From Aurantiacibacter suaedae (GTDB lineage Bacteria; Pseudomonadota; Alphaproteobacteria; Sphingomonadales; Sphingomonadaceae), in contig NZ_SKCG01000001.1 in the NCBI RefSeq assembly GCF_005434915.1, positions 806,001-870,000 on the forward strand: DNA of 64,000 nt. The letters are read 5' to 3'. The number at the start of each line of letters is the position of its first letter. The first letter of the stretch is position 1. Shown here one piece after another: positions 1 through 8,276 of the stretch. The position numbers and the translations under genes are program-made. The notes beneath the pieces are model-generated. The model worked only from the letters and a program-made list of their open reading frames with translations, made no database searches and was not told the DNA's origin.

Positions 1-729
1 TATAACGAGGGCTGCCGCGCCCTGTCCGCATGGGTCAGCCGCGCGCTCGATGCCTCGCATTCGGCGCGTGAACCCGAGGCGCGCGAACGGGCGACCGATT
101 TCGTTGCGCTGATGACGCCGGTTGTCAAAGCCCTGTTCACCGATCTTGGCCACGAAAGTGCGCAACTGGCGGTACAGGTCTATGGCGGGCATGGTTACAT
201 TCAGGAATCGGGCGTCGAGCAGTTCGCACGCGATGCGCGGATCGCCCAGATTTACGAGGGCACCAACGGCATTCAGGCGCTTGACCTCGTGGGCCGCAAG
301 CTGCCGCACCGGATGGGCCGCAATCTGCGCAGCTTCTTCCACCCGGTCTCACAGTTCTGCGAGGACCATGCCGCCGATGCCGATATCGGCAAGCTGGTCG
401 GCTCGCTGCAGCAAAGCTTCGGCGCGCTTCAGCTTTCGACCGGGCACATCGCGCAGAAGGGACTGAAAGATCCCGAGGAAGCGGCTGCGGCGGCGAGCGA
501 CTACCTGCGCCTACTCGGCTTCGTCGCCATGGGCTACTGCTTCGCGAAGGCAGCCAAGGTCGCCCATGCCAAGCTGGCCGAGGGCAGTTCGGAAGAGGCC
601 TTCTACAAGGCCAAGCTCACCACCGCGCAGTTCTTCTTCGACCGTCTGCTGCCCGTCGCCACGGCGCAGTTCATGGCGATCAAGAGCGGCAAGGCGAGCA
701 TGATGGAGCTGCCCGAGGACGCGTTTTGA
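1..729 (+). CDS. Acyl-CoA dehydrogenase, C-terminal part (5' end outside window)
   Basis: The frame is open from the first base, so the N-terminal FAD and substrate half lies upstream of the window. The part present has the family's C-terminal helical signatures: YGGHGYIQ near base 180, then IYEGTNGIQA near base 255, the segment that contacts FAD and the acyl-CoA. After that comes an extra helical tail of about 130 residues typical of long FadE-like bacterial acyl-CoA dehydrogenases (Acyl-CoA_dh_C family). It would catalyse the first step of fatty acid beta-oxidation in the cytoplasm. Its stop overlaps the start of the next gene, suggesting translational coupling. Substrate chain length cannot be read from this part. 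Confidence 0.92.
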   Translation, partial: YNEGCRALSAWVSRALDASHSAREPEARERATDFVALMTPVVKALFTDLGHESAQLAVQVYGGHGYIQESGVEQFARDARIAQIYEGTNGIQALDLVGRKLPHRMGRNLRSFFHPVSQFCEDHAADADIGKLVGSLQQSFGALQLSTGHIAQKGLKDPEEAAAAASDYLRLLGFVAMGYCFAKAAKVAHAKLAEGSSEEAFYKAKLTTAQFFFDRLLPVATAQFMAIKSGKASMMELPEDAF

Positions 730-1637
730 ACGCGAAGGTAGAGGCGTTTGCGCAGCGACTGGCGATACCCGCCATCGTTGCGCCGATGTTTCTTGTCTCG
801 GGGCCTGATCTGGTGGTGGAATGCTGCAAGGCGGGCCTTGCGGGCACCTTTCCCGCGTTGAACCAGCGCTCCAGCGCCGGGTTCGACGAATGGCTCTACG
901 ACATCGAAGAACGGTGCGGGCCGGATGCTGCGCCCTTTGGCGTCAACCTGATCGTCCACAAGTCGAACCCGCGCGTCGAGGCTGACCTTGAGATCTGTGT
1001 GAAGCACAAGGTGCCGCTGGTCATCACCTCACTCGGAGCAGTGCCCGATCTGGTGGCGGCGGTCCATTCCTACGGCGGACTTGTGTTTCACGACGTAGTT
1101 CAGCGCCGCCACGCCGAGAAGGCCGCCGAGGCTGGCGTCGACGGAATTATCGGCGTCGCCGCCGGAGCTGGCGGACACGCGGGCACGCTGAGCCCTTTCT
1201 CGCTGCTGAGCGAGATCCGCGAGGTCTTCGACGGGCCGCTGATTCTCTCGGGCGCCATGAGCCACGGACGGCACGTGGCCGCCGCGCAGATGATGGGGGC
1301 GCAGTTCGGCTATCTCGGCTCGCACTTTATCGCCGCCGCCGAAAGCATGGCGGGCGACGCGCAAAAGCGGATGATGATCGCCTCCGGCGCCAAGGACATC
1401 ACCTATACCGACAAGGTAACTGGCGTCGGTGCCAACTTTCTCGCTCCAAGCCTGGCCGATGCCACCCTGCCCGACGGCCACGGCGAGATGACGCTCAACG
1501 ACGAGGCCCGCGCGTGGAAGACGATCTGGTCCTCCGGTCACGGTGTCGGCGCCACCCGCGCGGTGCGTCCTGCCTCCGCAATCTGCGAGCAGCTTATCGC
1601 GGAATATCGGGCAGCGCGCGCAGCCTTCTGCGAGTAA
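726..1637 (+). CDS. Nitronate monooxygenase (NPD family)
   Basis: A 303-residue FMN-dependent TIM-barrel protein of the nitronate monooxygenase / 2-nitropropane dioxygenase family, which oxidises toxic alkyl nitronates. Visible signatures are an N-terminal IVAPMFLVSGPDL strand, the phosphate-binding AGAGGHAGT loop near residue 145 carrying the conserved histidine, and LSGAMSHGRHVAAA near residue 175, followed by GAQFGYLGSHF. The start is a TTG whose last bases overlap the TGA of the acyl-CoA dehydrogenase (TTGA, 726-729), so the two are probably co-translated. Pairing with an acyl-CoA dehydrogenase suggests a catabolic or detoxifying operon. The family call is firm; the natural substrate is unknown. 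Confidence 0.88.
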   Translation: MNAKVEAFAQRLAIPAIVAPMFLVSGPDLVVECCKAGLAGTFPALNQRSSAGFDEWLYDIEERCGPDAAPFGVNLIVHKSNPRVEADLEICVKHKVPLVITSLGAVPDLVAAVHSYGGLVFHDVVQRRHAEKAAEAGVDGIIGVAAGAGGHAGTLSPFSLLSEIREVFDGPLILSGAMSHGRHVAAAQMMGAQFGYLGSHFIAAAESMAGDAQKRMMIASGAKDITYTDKVTGVGANFLAPSLADATLPDGHGEMTLNDEARAWKTIWSSGHGVGATRAVRPASAICEQLIAEYRAARAAFCE

Positions 1638-1749
1638 TTCGCAAGCTCAAGAGACTGATCCCGGCTCCGCTTGCGCTCGCGCCCGCGCGCCCTTAAGAGG
1701 CTCGCCAAATCACTTTTCCGCAAACATTCGCTAGAGGCAGGGACAGTTC

Positions 1750-2979
1750 ATGGCCAAAATCAAGGTAATCAACCCGATCGTGGAGATCGACGGCGACGAG
1801 ATGACGAAGATCATCTGGCAATGGATCCGCGAACGGCTGATCCTCCCCTATCTCGACGTTGACCTGAAGTATTACGACCTCTCGGTCGAAAAGCGTGACG
1901 AGACCGACGATCAGATTACCGTCGACGCCGCAAATGCGATCAAGGAATATGGCGTGGGCGTTAAGTGCGCCACCATTACCCCGGACGAGGCCCGCGTCGA
2001 GGAGTTCGACCTCAAGCAGATGTGGCGTTCGCCCAACGGCACGATCCGCAACATCCTTGGCGGCACCATTTTCCGCGAGCCGATCGTGATCGACAACGTG
2101 CCGCGCCTGGTGCCCGGCTGGACCGACCCGATCGTCGTCGGCCGTCATGCCTTCGGCGATCAGTATCGCGCCACCGACACCCTGATCCCCGGCGCGGGCA
2201 AGCTGCGCATGGTGTTCGAGGGCGAGGACGGCAAGGAAATCGACCTCCTCGTTCACACCTTCGACCAGCCCGGCGTGGCGGTCTCGATGTACAACCACGA
2301 CGAGTCCATCCGCGACTTCGCGCGCGCCAGCTTCAACTACGGCCTTGATCGTGGCTGGCCCGTGTATCTGTCGACCAAGAACACCATCATGAAAAAGTAC
2401 GATGGCCGCTTCAAGGACCTGTTCCAGGAAGTGTTCGACACCGAGGGCTTCAAGGAGAAGTTCGAGGAAGCCAAGATCTGGTACGAACACCGGCTGATCG
2501 ATGACATGGTGGCTGCCGCGCTCAAGTGGAACGGCAAGTTCATCTGGGCCTGCAAGAACTACGACGGCGACGTGCAGTCGGATGTGGTGGCGCAGGGCTT
2601 CGGCTCGCTCGGCCTTATGACCAGCGTGCTGATGGCGCCCGATGGCAAGACGGTGGAAGCCGAAGCCGCGCACGGCACCGTGACCCGCCACTATCGCCAG
2701 CACCAGCAGGGCAAGGCGACCAGCACCAACCCGATCGCCTCGATCTTCGCATGGACCCGCGGCCTGATGTATCGTGGCAAGTTCGACGACACTCCCGAAG
2801 TGGTCGCCTTCGCCGAAACGCTCGAGCGCGTCTGCATCGAGTGCGTGGAAAAGGGCAAGATGACGAAGGACCTCGCGCTCCTGATCGGCCCGAATCAGAG
2901 CTGGATGACCACCGAACAGTTCTTCGAAGCCATCGTCGATGCGCTCGAAGTCGAAATGAAGGCACAGGGCCTGGGCTGA
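1750..2979 (+). CDS. icd: NADP-dependent isocitrate dehydrogenase
   Basis: This cytoplasmic TCA-cycle enzyme oxidatively decarboxylates isocitrate to 2-oxoglutarate with NADP. At 409 residues it matches the dimeric subfamily shared with eukaryotic IDH1/2 rather than the E. coli form. Substrate residues are visible in [12 protein letters not shown] (about residues 94-105) followed by FREPI, and the lysine/aspartate region appears as [11 protein letters not shown] near residue 246. [12 protein letters not shown] near residue 304 belongs to the cofactor site. The ATG at 1750 gives the standard N-terminus. The gene stands alone, with a strong terminator about 50 bases after its stop. Confidence 0.97.
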   Translation: MAKIKVINPIVEIDGDEMTKIIWQWIRERLILPYLDVDLKYYDLSVEKRDETDDQITVDAANAIKEYGVGVKCATITPDEARVEEFDLKQMWRSPNGTIRNILGGTIFREPIVIDNVPRLVPGWTDPIVVGRHAFGDQYRATDTLIPGAGKLRMVFEGEDGKEIDLLVHTFDQPGVAVSMYNHDESIRDFARASFNYGLDRGWPVYLSTKNTIMKKYDGRFKDLFQEVFDTEGFKEKFEEAKIWYEHRLIDDMVAAALKWNGKFIWACKNYDGDVQSDVVAQGFGSLGLMTSVLMAPDGKTVEAEAAHGTVTRHYRQHQQGKATSTNPIASIFAWTRGLMYRGKFDDTPEVVAFAETLERVCIECVEKGKMTKDLALLIGPNQSWMTTEQFFEAIVDALEVEMKAQGLG

Positions 2980-3028
2980 TCCCAACCTTGCCACGCGGAA
3001 CGGCCTGCCGACCGCGAAGTTATGATAA

Positions 3029-3061
3029 CGGGGCGCGCGACGGCGATCGCGCGCCCCTTTT
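3029..3061 (+). terminator. Rho-independent terminator after icd
   Basis: A perfect 10-bp GC-only stem (GGGGCGCGCG at 3030-3039 with CGCGCGCCCC at 3048-3057) closes an 8-base loop and is followed by TTTT. It lies 50 bases past the icd stop and just before the ribosome-binding site of the next gene, so it separates the two transcripts. Confidence 0.85.
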
Positions 3062-3079
3062 CATGTCACAGGAGACCGC

Positions 3080-4684
3080 ATGACCAAAGCCCGCCTCGAA
3101 GTCCGCGCCGCCGTGCCCGCCGACGTCCGCCGCATCGCCGCGCTCGCCAAGCGCGTTTACGAGGACTTCGTGCCCTACACACAGGGCGAAATCCGCGGGC
3201 AGATCAACAATTACCCCGAGGGCTGCTTCGTCGCCGTGCTTGACGACAAGCTGGTCGGCTATTGCGCCACCATGCGTATCAGCGGCGAAAAAGCGCTGCG
3301 TCCGCACACGTGGGACGAGATCACCGGCAACGGCTACGGCAGCCGTCACGAGGCCACCGGCGACTGGCTTTATGGCTACGAAATGTGCGTGGACCCCAAG
3401 GTGCGCGGCACGCGGATCGGGCGGCGGCTTTATGAAGAGCGCCGGTTCCTCGCCGAACAACTCGAACTCAAAGGCATCGTTTTCGCCGGACGGATGCCCA
3501 ACCTGCGCAAGAGCTGGCGCCGGGTGGAAAGCGCCGAGGACTATCTCGAAAAAGTCGTCGCCGGCAAAATCCACGATCCGGTGCTGCGCTTCCAGCTTGC
3601 CAACGGGTTCGAACCGCTGGGCGTGCTGCCCGGCTACCTGCCGGAAGACACGCGCAGCCGCGGCAACGCGGTGCAGATGGTGTGGCGCAACCCGTTTGTC
3701 GATCAGGAGGCAAGCGCGCAGCTATCCGTCCCGCGTGGGATCGAGAACGTCCGTATCGCCGTCTGCCAATTGCAGGCGCGCGCGGTGAAGGACTTCGATG
3801 AGTTTATTCGTCAGGTCCGGTATTTCGTCGATGTTGCAAGCGATTACGAGGCAGACTTCATCCTTCTTCCCGAGCTTTTCACGCTGATGCTGCTGAGCGC
3901 GGAGGAAGAAGAACTGTCACCGCTCGAAAGCATTGAGCTGCTCTCGCGCTACACTCCGCGCATCCGCGAGGCGCTGTCGGAGATGGCGCTGAGGTTCAAC
4001 ATCAACATCATCGGCGGCTCGCATCCCACACGCATGGACGATGGCGACATCCACAACATCGCCATCGTGTGCCTTCGTGACGGCTCGATCCACGAGCGCG
4101 AGAAGATCCACCCTACCCCCAACGAAGCTTATTGGTGGAACATCAAGGGCGGCGATTCGATCGACGTGATCCAGACCGACTGCGGCCCGATCGGTATCCA
4201 GATCTGCTACGACAGCGAGTTCCCCGAACTTTCGCGCCGCCTTGTTGACCAAGGCGCGCGCATCATCTTCGTGCCGTTCTGCACCGACAGCCGCCAGGGC
4301 TACATGCGGGTGCGCTATTGCGCCGCCGCGCGCGCAATCGAGAACCAGTGTTTCGTGGTGATGGCGGGCAATGTCGGCAATCTGCCCAATGTCGGCAATA
4401 TGGACATCCAGTATGCCCAAAGCTGCATCCTTACCCCCTGCGACTTCCCCTTCGCACGCGACGGCATCGCCGCGGAGGCCAGCGAAAACGTCGAGACGCT
4501 GACCATCAGCGACGTGAACCTTGCGGATCTCTCATGGGCACGCGCCGAAGGCACGGTTCGTAACCTGGCCGACCGGCGGCACGACCTCTACCGCATCGAG
4601 TGGAACGAGGATGGTGGCTCTGCGGGTGCGGGCGATGTTCAGGGCCCGGCGCCGCGCCGCGGCCACGGCCCCGGCGGCGGCTAA
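3080..4684 (+). CDS. GNAT acetyltransferase - carbon-nitrogen hydrolase fusion protein
   Basis: A 534-residue two-domain protein. Residues 1 to about 190 form a GNAT N-acetyltransferase domain (MCVDPKVRGTRIGRRLYEER is the acetyl-CoA loop region). Residues about 225-510 form a nitrilase-superfamily hydrolase with the Glu-Lys-Cys triad visible in LLPELFTL, EKIHPTPNE and IQICYDSEFPE. This fused architecture recurs in bacteria, usually annotated as bifunctional, with no settled substrate; an amidase coupled to acyl transfer is a reasonable guess. AGGAG lies just ahead of the ATG at 3080. The C-terminus ends in a Gly/Arg/Pro-rich tail of low complexity. It converges on putP with only 9 bases between the stops. 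Confidence 0.9.
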   Translation: MTKARLEVRAAVPADVRRIAALAKRVYEDFVPYTQGEIRGQINNYPEGCFVAVLDDKLVGYCATMRISGEKALRPHTWDEITGNGYGSRHEATGDWLYGYEMCVDPKVRGTRIGRRLYEERRFLAEQLELKGIVFAGRMPNLRKSWRRVESAEDYLEKVVAGKIHDPVLRFQLANGFEPLGVLPGYLPEDTRSRGNAVQMVWRNPFVDQEASAQLSVPRGIENVRIAVCQLQARAVKDFDEFIRQVRYFVDVASDYEADFILLPELFTLMLLSAEEEELSPLESIELLSRYTPRIREALSEMALRFNINIIGGSHPTRMDDGDIHNIAIVCLRDGSIHEREKIHPTPNEAYWWNIKGGDSIDVIQTDCGPIGIQICYDSEFPELSRRLVDQGARIIFVPFCTDSRQGYMRVRYCAAARAIENQCFVVMAGNVGNLPNVGNMDIQYAQSCILTPCDFPFARDGIAAEASENVETLTISDVNLADLSWARAEGTVRNLADRRHDLYRIEWNEDGGSAGAGDVQGPAPRRGHGPGGG

Positions 4685-4693
4685 TCGGCTCTA

Positions 4694-6154
4694 TCAGGCT
4701 GCGGCCGTTGTCGCGTCTCTGGCGGTGGCCTTGCTCACCAGCCAGATGGCGAGCCATGCCGCAGCAAAGCCGGGGATGATCTCGTAAACGCCGGTCGCTT
4801 CGGCAGCGCCCGAGAAGATCCATGCGATCACCACAAGCGTTCCCGTCACCAGACCGGCCAGAGCGCCTGCGCCCGTCATCCCACGCCAGATCAGCGAGAG
4901 GATGATCAGCGGGCCGAAGGCAGCGCCAAACCCGGCCCAGGCGTTCGAAACGAGGCCAAGCACCTCGCTGTCGGGATCGGAAGCAATGGCAATCGCCGCA
5001 ACCGAGACCAGCAGCACGCAGACGCGGCCGACATTCACCATCTCGCGCTCACTCGCCTGTTTGCGCAGGAACAACCGGTAAAAGTCTTCGGTCAGCGAGC
5101 TGGAGCTGACCAGCAGCTGCGAACTGATCGTGCTCATGATCGCGGCGAGCAGCGCGGCGAGCAGGAAGCCGGTGACGAAGGGGTGGAACAGCGTGTTCGC
5201 CAGCAGCACGAAGATCGTCTCCGGGTCGGCCAGCTCGATGCCGGGATTCAGCTCGACATGGGCGCGGCCAACTATCCCCACGCCCAGTGCGCCGATAAGG
5301 GCCACGAACATCCAGCTCATGCCAATGTTGCGCGCGGCTTTGATCCCGCCATCTCGCACGGCCATGAACCGCACAATGATATGTGGCTGGCCGAAATAGC
5401 CCAGCCCCCATGCAATCGCGGAAATGAAACCGATGGCCGAAAGCCCACCGAACCAGCTGAGGAAATTGGGATCGACGTCGCGCAGGGTTGTGGCAACCGT
5501 TCCAGCCCCGTCATCCAGCAGCACGACCAGCGGCATCACCACCAGCGCCACCACCATGATGCAGCCCTGCACGAAGTCGGTCAGGCTCACGGCGAGAAAT
5601 CCGCCCACCATCGTATAGGCGAGCACCACGCCCGCGGTAAGCACGACGCCAGCCATATAGGGGCTCATGCCGAGAATTGGCTCGTCAAGAAAGCTTGCCG
5701 CGAACAGCTTGCCGCCGCCGACCAGCCCGGCCGCGCTATAAACCGAGAAGAACAGCACCACGATCACCGCAGAAACCACGCGCAGCGCGGTCGCCTTGTC
5801 GGGAAAGCGATTGGCGAGGAACTGCGGAATAGTCAGCGAATTGCCGTAAGACACGGTCTGCTCGCGAAGACGCGGGGCCACGATCAGCCAGTTGGCAAGC
5901 GCGCCGATAAACAGGCCGATCCCGATCCATGCCTCGACCAGACCCGATACATAGAGCGCGCCGGGCAGGCCCAGTAGCAGCCAGCCGGACATATCCGATG
6001 CCCCGGCCGACAGCGCGGCAACGGCTGGCGGCAGGTTGCGGCCACCCAGAAGATAGCCTTCGGAATCTTCTGTCGACTTGCGCCAGGCATAAAGGCCGAT
6101 GCCGAGCATGAGAACAAAATACAGGGCGAGCGAAATGAGGGTCGGCGTCTGCAT
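4694..6154 (-). CDS. putP: Sodium/proline symporter
   Basis: A sodium:solute symporter family inner-membrane protein of about 486 residues and some 13 hydrophobic segments, most like PutP, which imports proline with Na+. The N-terminus (PTLISLALYFVLMLGIGLYAWR, then GGRNLPPAVAALSAGASDMSGWLLLGLPGA) matches PutP closely, including the conserved sodium-site motif SAGASDMSGWLL. I start at the ATG at 6154, preceded by AAGGGG and matching PutP length. An ATG at 6166 is possible, but longer readings run into the divergent antiporter promoter region. No proline dehydrogenase gene is adjacent. Confidence 0.9.
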   Translation of the reverse strand: MQTPTLISLALYFVLMLGIGLYAWRKSTEDSEGYLLGGRNLPPAVAALSAGASDMSGWLLLGLPGALYVSGLVEAWIGIGLFIGALANWLIVAPRLREQTVSYGNSLTIPQFLANRFPDKATALRVVSAVIVVLFFSVYSAAGLVGGGKLFAASFLDEPILGMSPYMAGVVLTAGVVLAYTMVGGFLAVSLTDFVQGCIMVVALVVMPLVVLLDDGAGTVATTLRDVDPNFLSWFGGLSAIGFISAIAWGLGYFGQPHIIVRFMAVRDGGIKAARNIGMSWMFVALIGALGVGIVGRAHVELNPGIELADPETIFVLLANTLFHPFVTGFLLAALLAAIMSTISSQLLVSSSSLTEDFYRLFLRKQASEREMVNVGRVCVLLVSVAAIAIASDPDSEVLGLVSNAWAGFGAAFGPLIILSLIWRGMTGAGALAGLVTGTLVVIAWIFSGAAEATGVYEIIPGFAAAWLAIWLVSKATARDATTAAA

Positions 6155-6285
6155 GGCCCCTTGCATAAGGATGCAGGCGACTTTGTCACCCTTCAGAACA
6201 AAATTCGTCAGGAAGCTGCGCGCACCTGCGCAATGCAGCAATATTGTCGTTGTCCTGTCACGTACTTTTGTCGATAACCGGCACC

Positions 6286-8052
6286 ATGCATGGTTCTGCC
6301 CACCTTTCGCCAATGATGTCCGACGCGCTGGTGATCCTGGGGGCTGCGGGGATCGTGATCCCGCTTTTCGCGCGCTTCCGGATCACACCGATCATCGGCT
6401 TCATCCTCGTCGGCCTGCTGGTTGGCCCTTATGGCCTCGGGCGTATGGTGGAGGCTTATCCATGGCTCTACCATATCACCATATCGGAGCCGGAAGGCCT
6501 TGAGCCCTTTGCCGAATTCGGGATCATCCTGCTGCTGTTCACGATCGGGCTCGAACTGAGCTTCAAACGCCTTTGGCAGTTGCGCAAGCTGGTGTTCGGG
6601 CTCGGCGCGCTTGAAATCCTGGTGATCGGCGCGCTCATCACCGCAATCCTTTACTACACCGGGCAATACTGGACAGGCGCGCTGGCACTGGGCCTCGCCC
6701 TCGCCTTTTCCTCGACCGCGCTGGTGCTGCCGATCTCGGGCACCACCTCGCCGGTGGGCCGCGCCGCGCTGTCGATGCTGTTGTTCGAAGACATCATGAT
6801 CGTGCCGGTTATCTTCCTGCTCGGCGCACTGGCACCCTATGCCGAGGCCGACGGGATGGCGGGCCTGCTATCGACGATCTGGCAGGGCCTGGTTGTCGTG
6901 CTCATCATGATGGTAGGCGGGCGCATGGTGTTGCCGCGCCTGTTCGCCCAGGCCGCGCGTACGAAGAGCCCGGAGATCTTCCTCGCCGCCTCGCTGCTGG
7001 TCGTAATCGGGGCGAGCCTTGCCACCACTGCGGTGGGCCTGTCGCCCATCGTTGGTGCGCTGATTGCCGGCCTGCTGATCGCCGAGACCGAGTATCACAA
7101 CGAGGTTGAGGGGATCATGGAGCCGTTCAAGGGCCTCGCGCTCGGCGTATTCCTGCTCACGGTCGGCATGGGGATCGACTTCAAGATGGTGTGGGACAAC
7201 CTCGGCACCATCGCGCTGGCCGTAATCGGCATTCTGCTGCTGAAAGCCGTGGTGACAGGGGTGTTGCTGCGCTTCATGGGCGCGCGGCCGAGCACCTCGG
7301 TCGAAACCGGCATTCTAATGGCGAGCCCATCGGAAACCACACTGATCGTGCTGACCGCCGCCACCAGCGCTGCGCTGGTGAGCCGCGAGGTGGGCCAGTT
7401 CTGGCAGACCGTGACCGCGATCGGCCTCACCGTCACCCCGCTGCTCGCGCTGCTCGGCAAGAACCTTGCCGGGAGAATGGATCCGGCCCCAACGCTGGAG
7501 GAAGTCGATGAAAACCCGCGCGCGCCGCATGTGGTGATCGTCGGCCTAGGTCGCGTTGGACGGCTGGTGGCGCAGATGCTGGCCAGGCACGAGAAGGCCT
7601 ATATCGCCATCGATTCCAACCCCGACCTCGTTCAGGATGCGCGCCGCGATGGCTATGTCGCGGTCTACGGCAATGCCATGCGCGCCGATGTGCTCGACAA
7701 GCTCGGCATCGACACCGCCCCCGCGGTGATTCTGACCATGGACGAACATGTGCTGGCGCAGCAACTGGTACGCAAGCTGCGCGAACAACACCCGGATCTG
7801 CCGATCATCGCGCGCGCGAGAGACAGCGTTCACGCTGCCGAGCTCTACCGCAGTGGTGCCACCACTGCAGTGCCGGAAACGCTGGAAAGTTCGCTCCAGT
7901 TGTCCGAAGCGGCGCTGGTCGACCTCGGCGTTCCGATGGGGCCGGTGATTGCCTCTATCCACGAAAAGCGGGACGAGATGCGCGAGAAAATCCAGCAAGG
8001 TGCCGACTTGGCCGAAAAGCCGAAGCTGCGCACGAGCACGACGAACGGTTGA
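6286..8052 (+). CDS. Monovalent cation:proton antiporter-2 family protein with TrkA-N domain (KefB-like)
   Basis: A 588-residue CPA2 transporter. About the first 385 residues form a 12-13 segment Na+/H+ exchanger domain (FILVGLLVGPYGLG, LLLFTIGLELSF, FSSTALVLPI, GALIAGLLIAETEY). After a linker, a cytoplasmic TrkA-N/RCK domain begins near residue 415 with the nucleotide-binding GLGRVGRLVA motif. The architecture is that of glutathione-gated K+ efflux systems KefB/KefC; here it would serve K+ or Na+ homeostasis and pH control. The start at 6286 is chosen because the upstream extension is not family-like; the ATGs at 6313 and 6316 are alternatives. Divergent from putP. Confidence 0.9.
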   Translation: MHGSAHLSPMMSDALVILGAAGIVIPLFARFRITPIIGFILVGLLVGPYGLGRMVEAYPWLYHITISEPEGLEPFAEFGIILLLFTIGLELSFKRLWQLRKLVFGLGALEILVIGALITAILYYTGQYWTGALALGLALAFSSTALVLPISGTTSPVGRAALSMLLFEDIMIVPVIFLLGALAPYAEADGMAGLLSTIWQGLVVVLIMMVGGRMVLPRLFAQAARTKSPEIFLAASLLVVIGASLATTAVGLSPIVGALIAGLLIAETEYHNEVEGIMEPFKGLALGVFLLTVGMGIDFKMVWDNLGTIALAVIGILLLKAVVTGVLLRFMGARPSTSVETGILMASPSETTLIVLTAATSAALVSREVGQFWQTVTAIGLTVTPLLALLGKNLAGRMDPAPTLEEVDENPRAPHVVIVGLGRVGRLVAQMLARHEKAYIAIDSNPDLVQDARRDGYVAVYGNAMRADVLDKLGIDTAPAVILTMDEHVLAQQLVRKLREQHPDLPIIARARDSVHAAELYRSGATTAVPETLESSLQLSEAALVDLGVPMGPVIASIHEKRDEMREKIQQGADLAEKPKLRTSTTNG

Positions 8053-8105
8053 TCGCGCGGGATACCTCACCTCCTTCCATGCGTTGATGCAGAAAGGAGG
8101 TTCGC

Positions 8106-8276
8106 ATGAGCGACAAAAAAGATCCCACCAAGCCGACCCGCAACGATGAGAAATTCAAGCCGCAGAACGTGGCAGATGGAAGCCCATCAGGCGGTCAGAA
8201 CGAGCGCGACATGAAGGACGTGCCGCGTGGCAGCGAGGGTGATCGTCGCCGCTCCGCCCAACACCGATCAGGCTGA
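8106..8276 (+). CDS. Small hydrophilic protein, 56 aa, unknown function
   Basis: A 56-residue ORF preceded by a near-perfect Shine-Dalgarno (AAAGGAGG at 8093-8100) five bases before the ATG. The product (starts [16 protein letters not shown], ends RRSAQHRSG) is almost wholly charged and polar, with no hydrophobic core, and looks intrinsically disordered. Its stop lies nine bases inside the 3' end of the convergent alaS gene. I do not recognise the family. The strong ribosome-binding site and GC-rich codon choice support a real gene; similar small Lys/Asp-rich proteins are often stress-induced, but that is inference. Confidence 0.65.
   Translation: MSDKKDPTKPTRNDEKFKPQNVADGSPSGGQNERDMKDVPRGSEGDRRRSAQHRSG

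Noticed and set aside
1693-2994. Open frame of about 433 codons opposite icd
   Set aside because: Antisense to a clear icd gene; no ribosome-binding site or domain.
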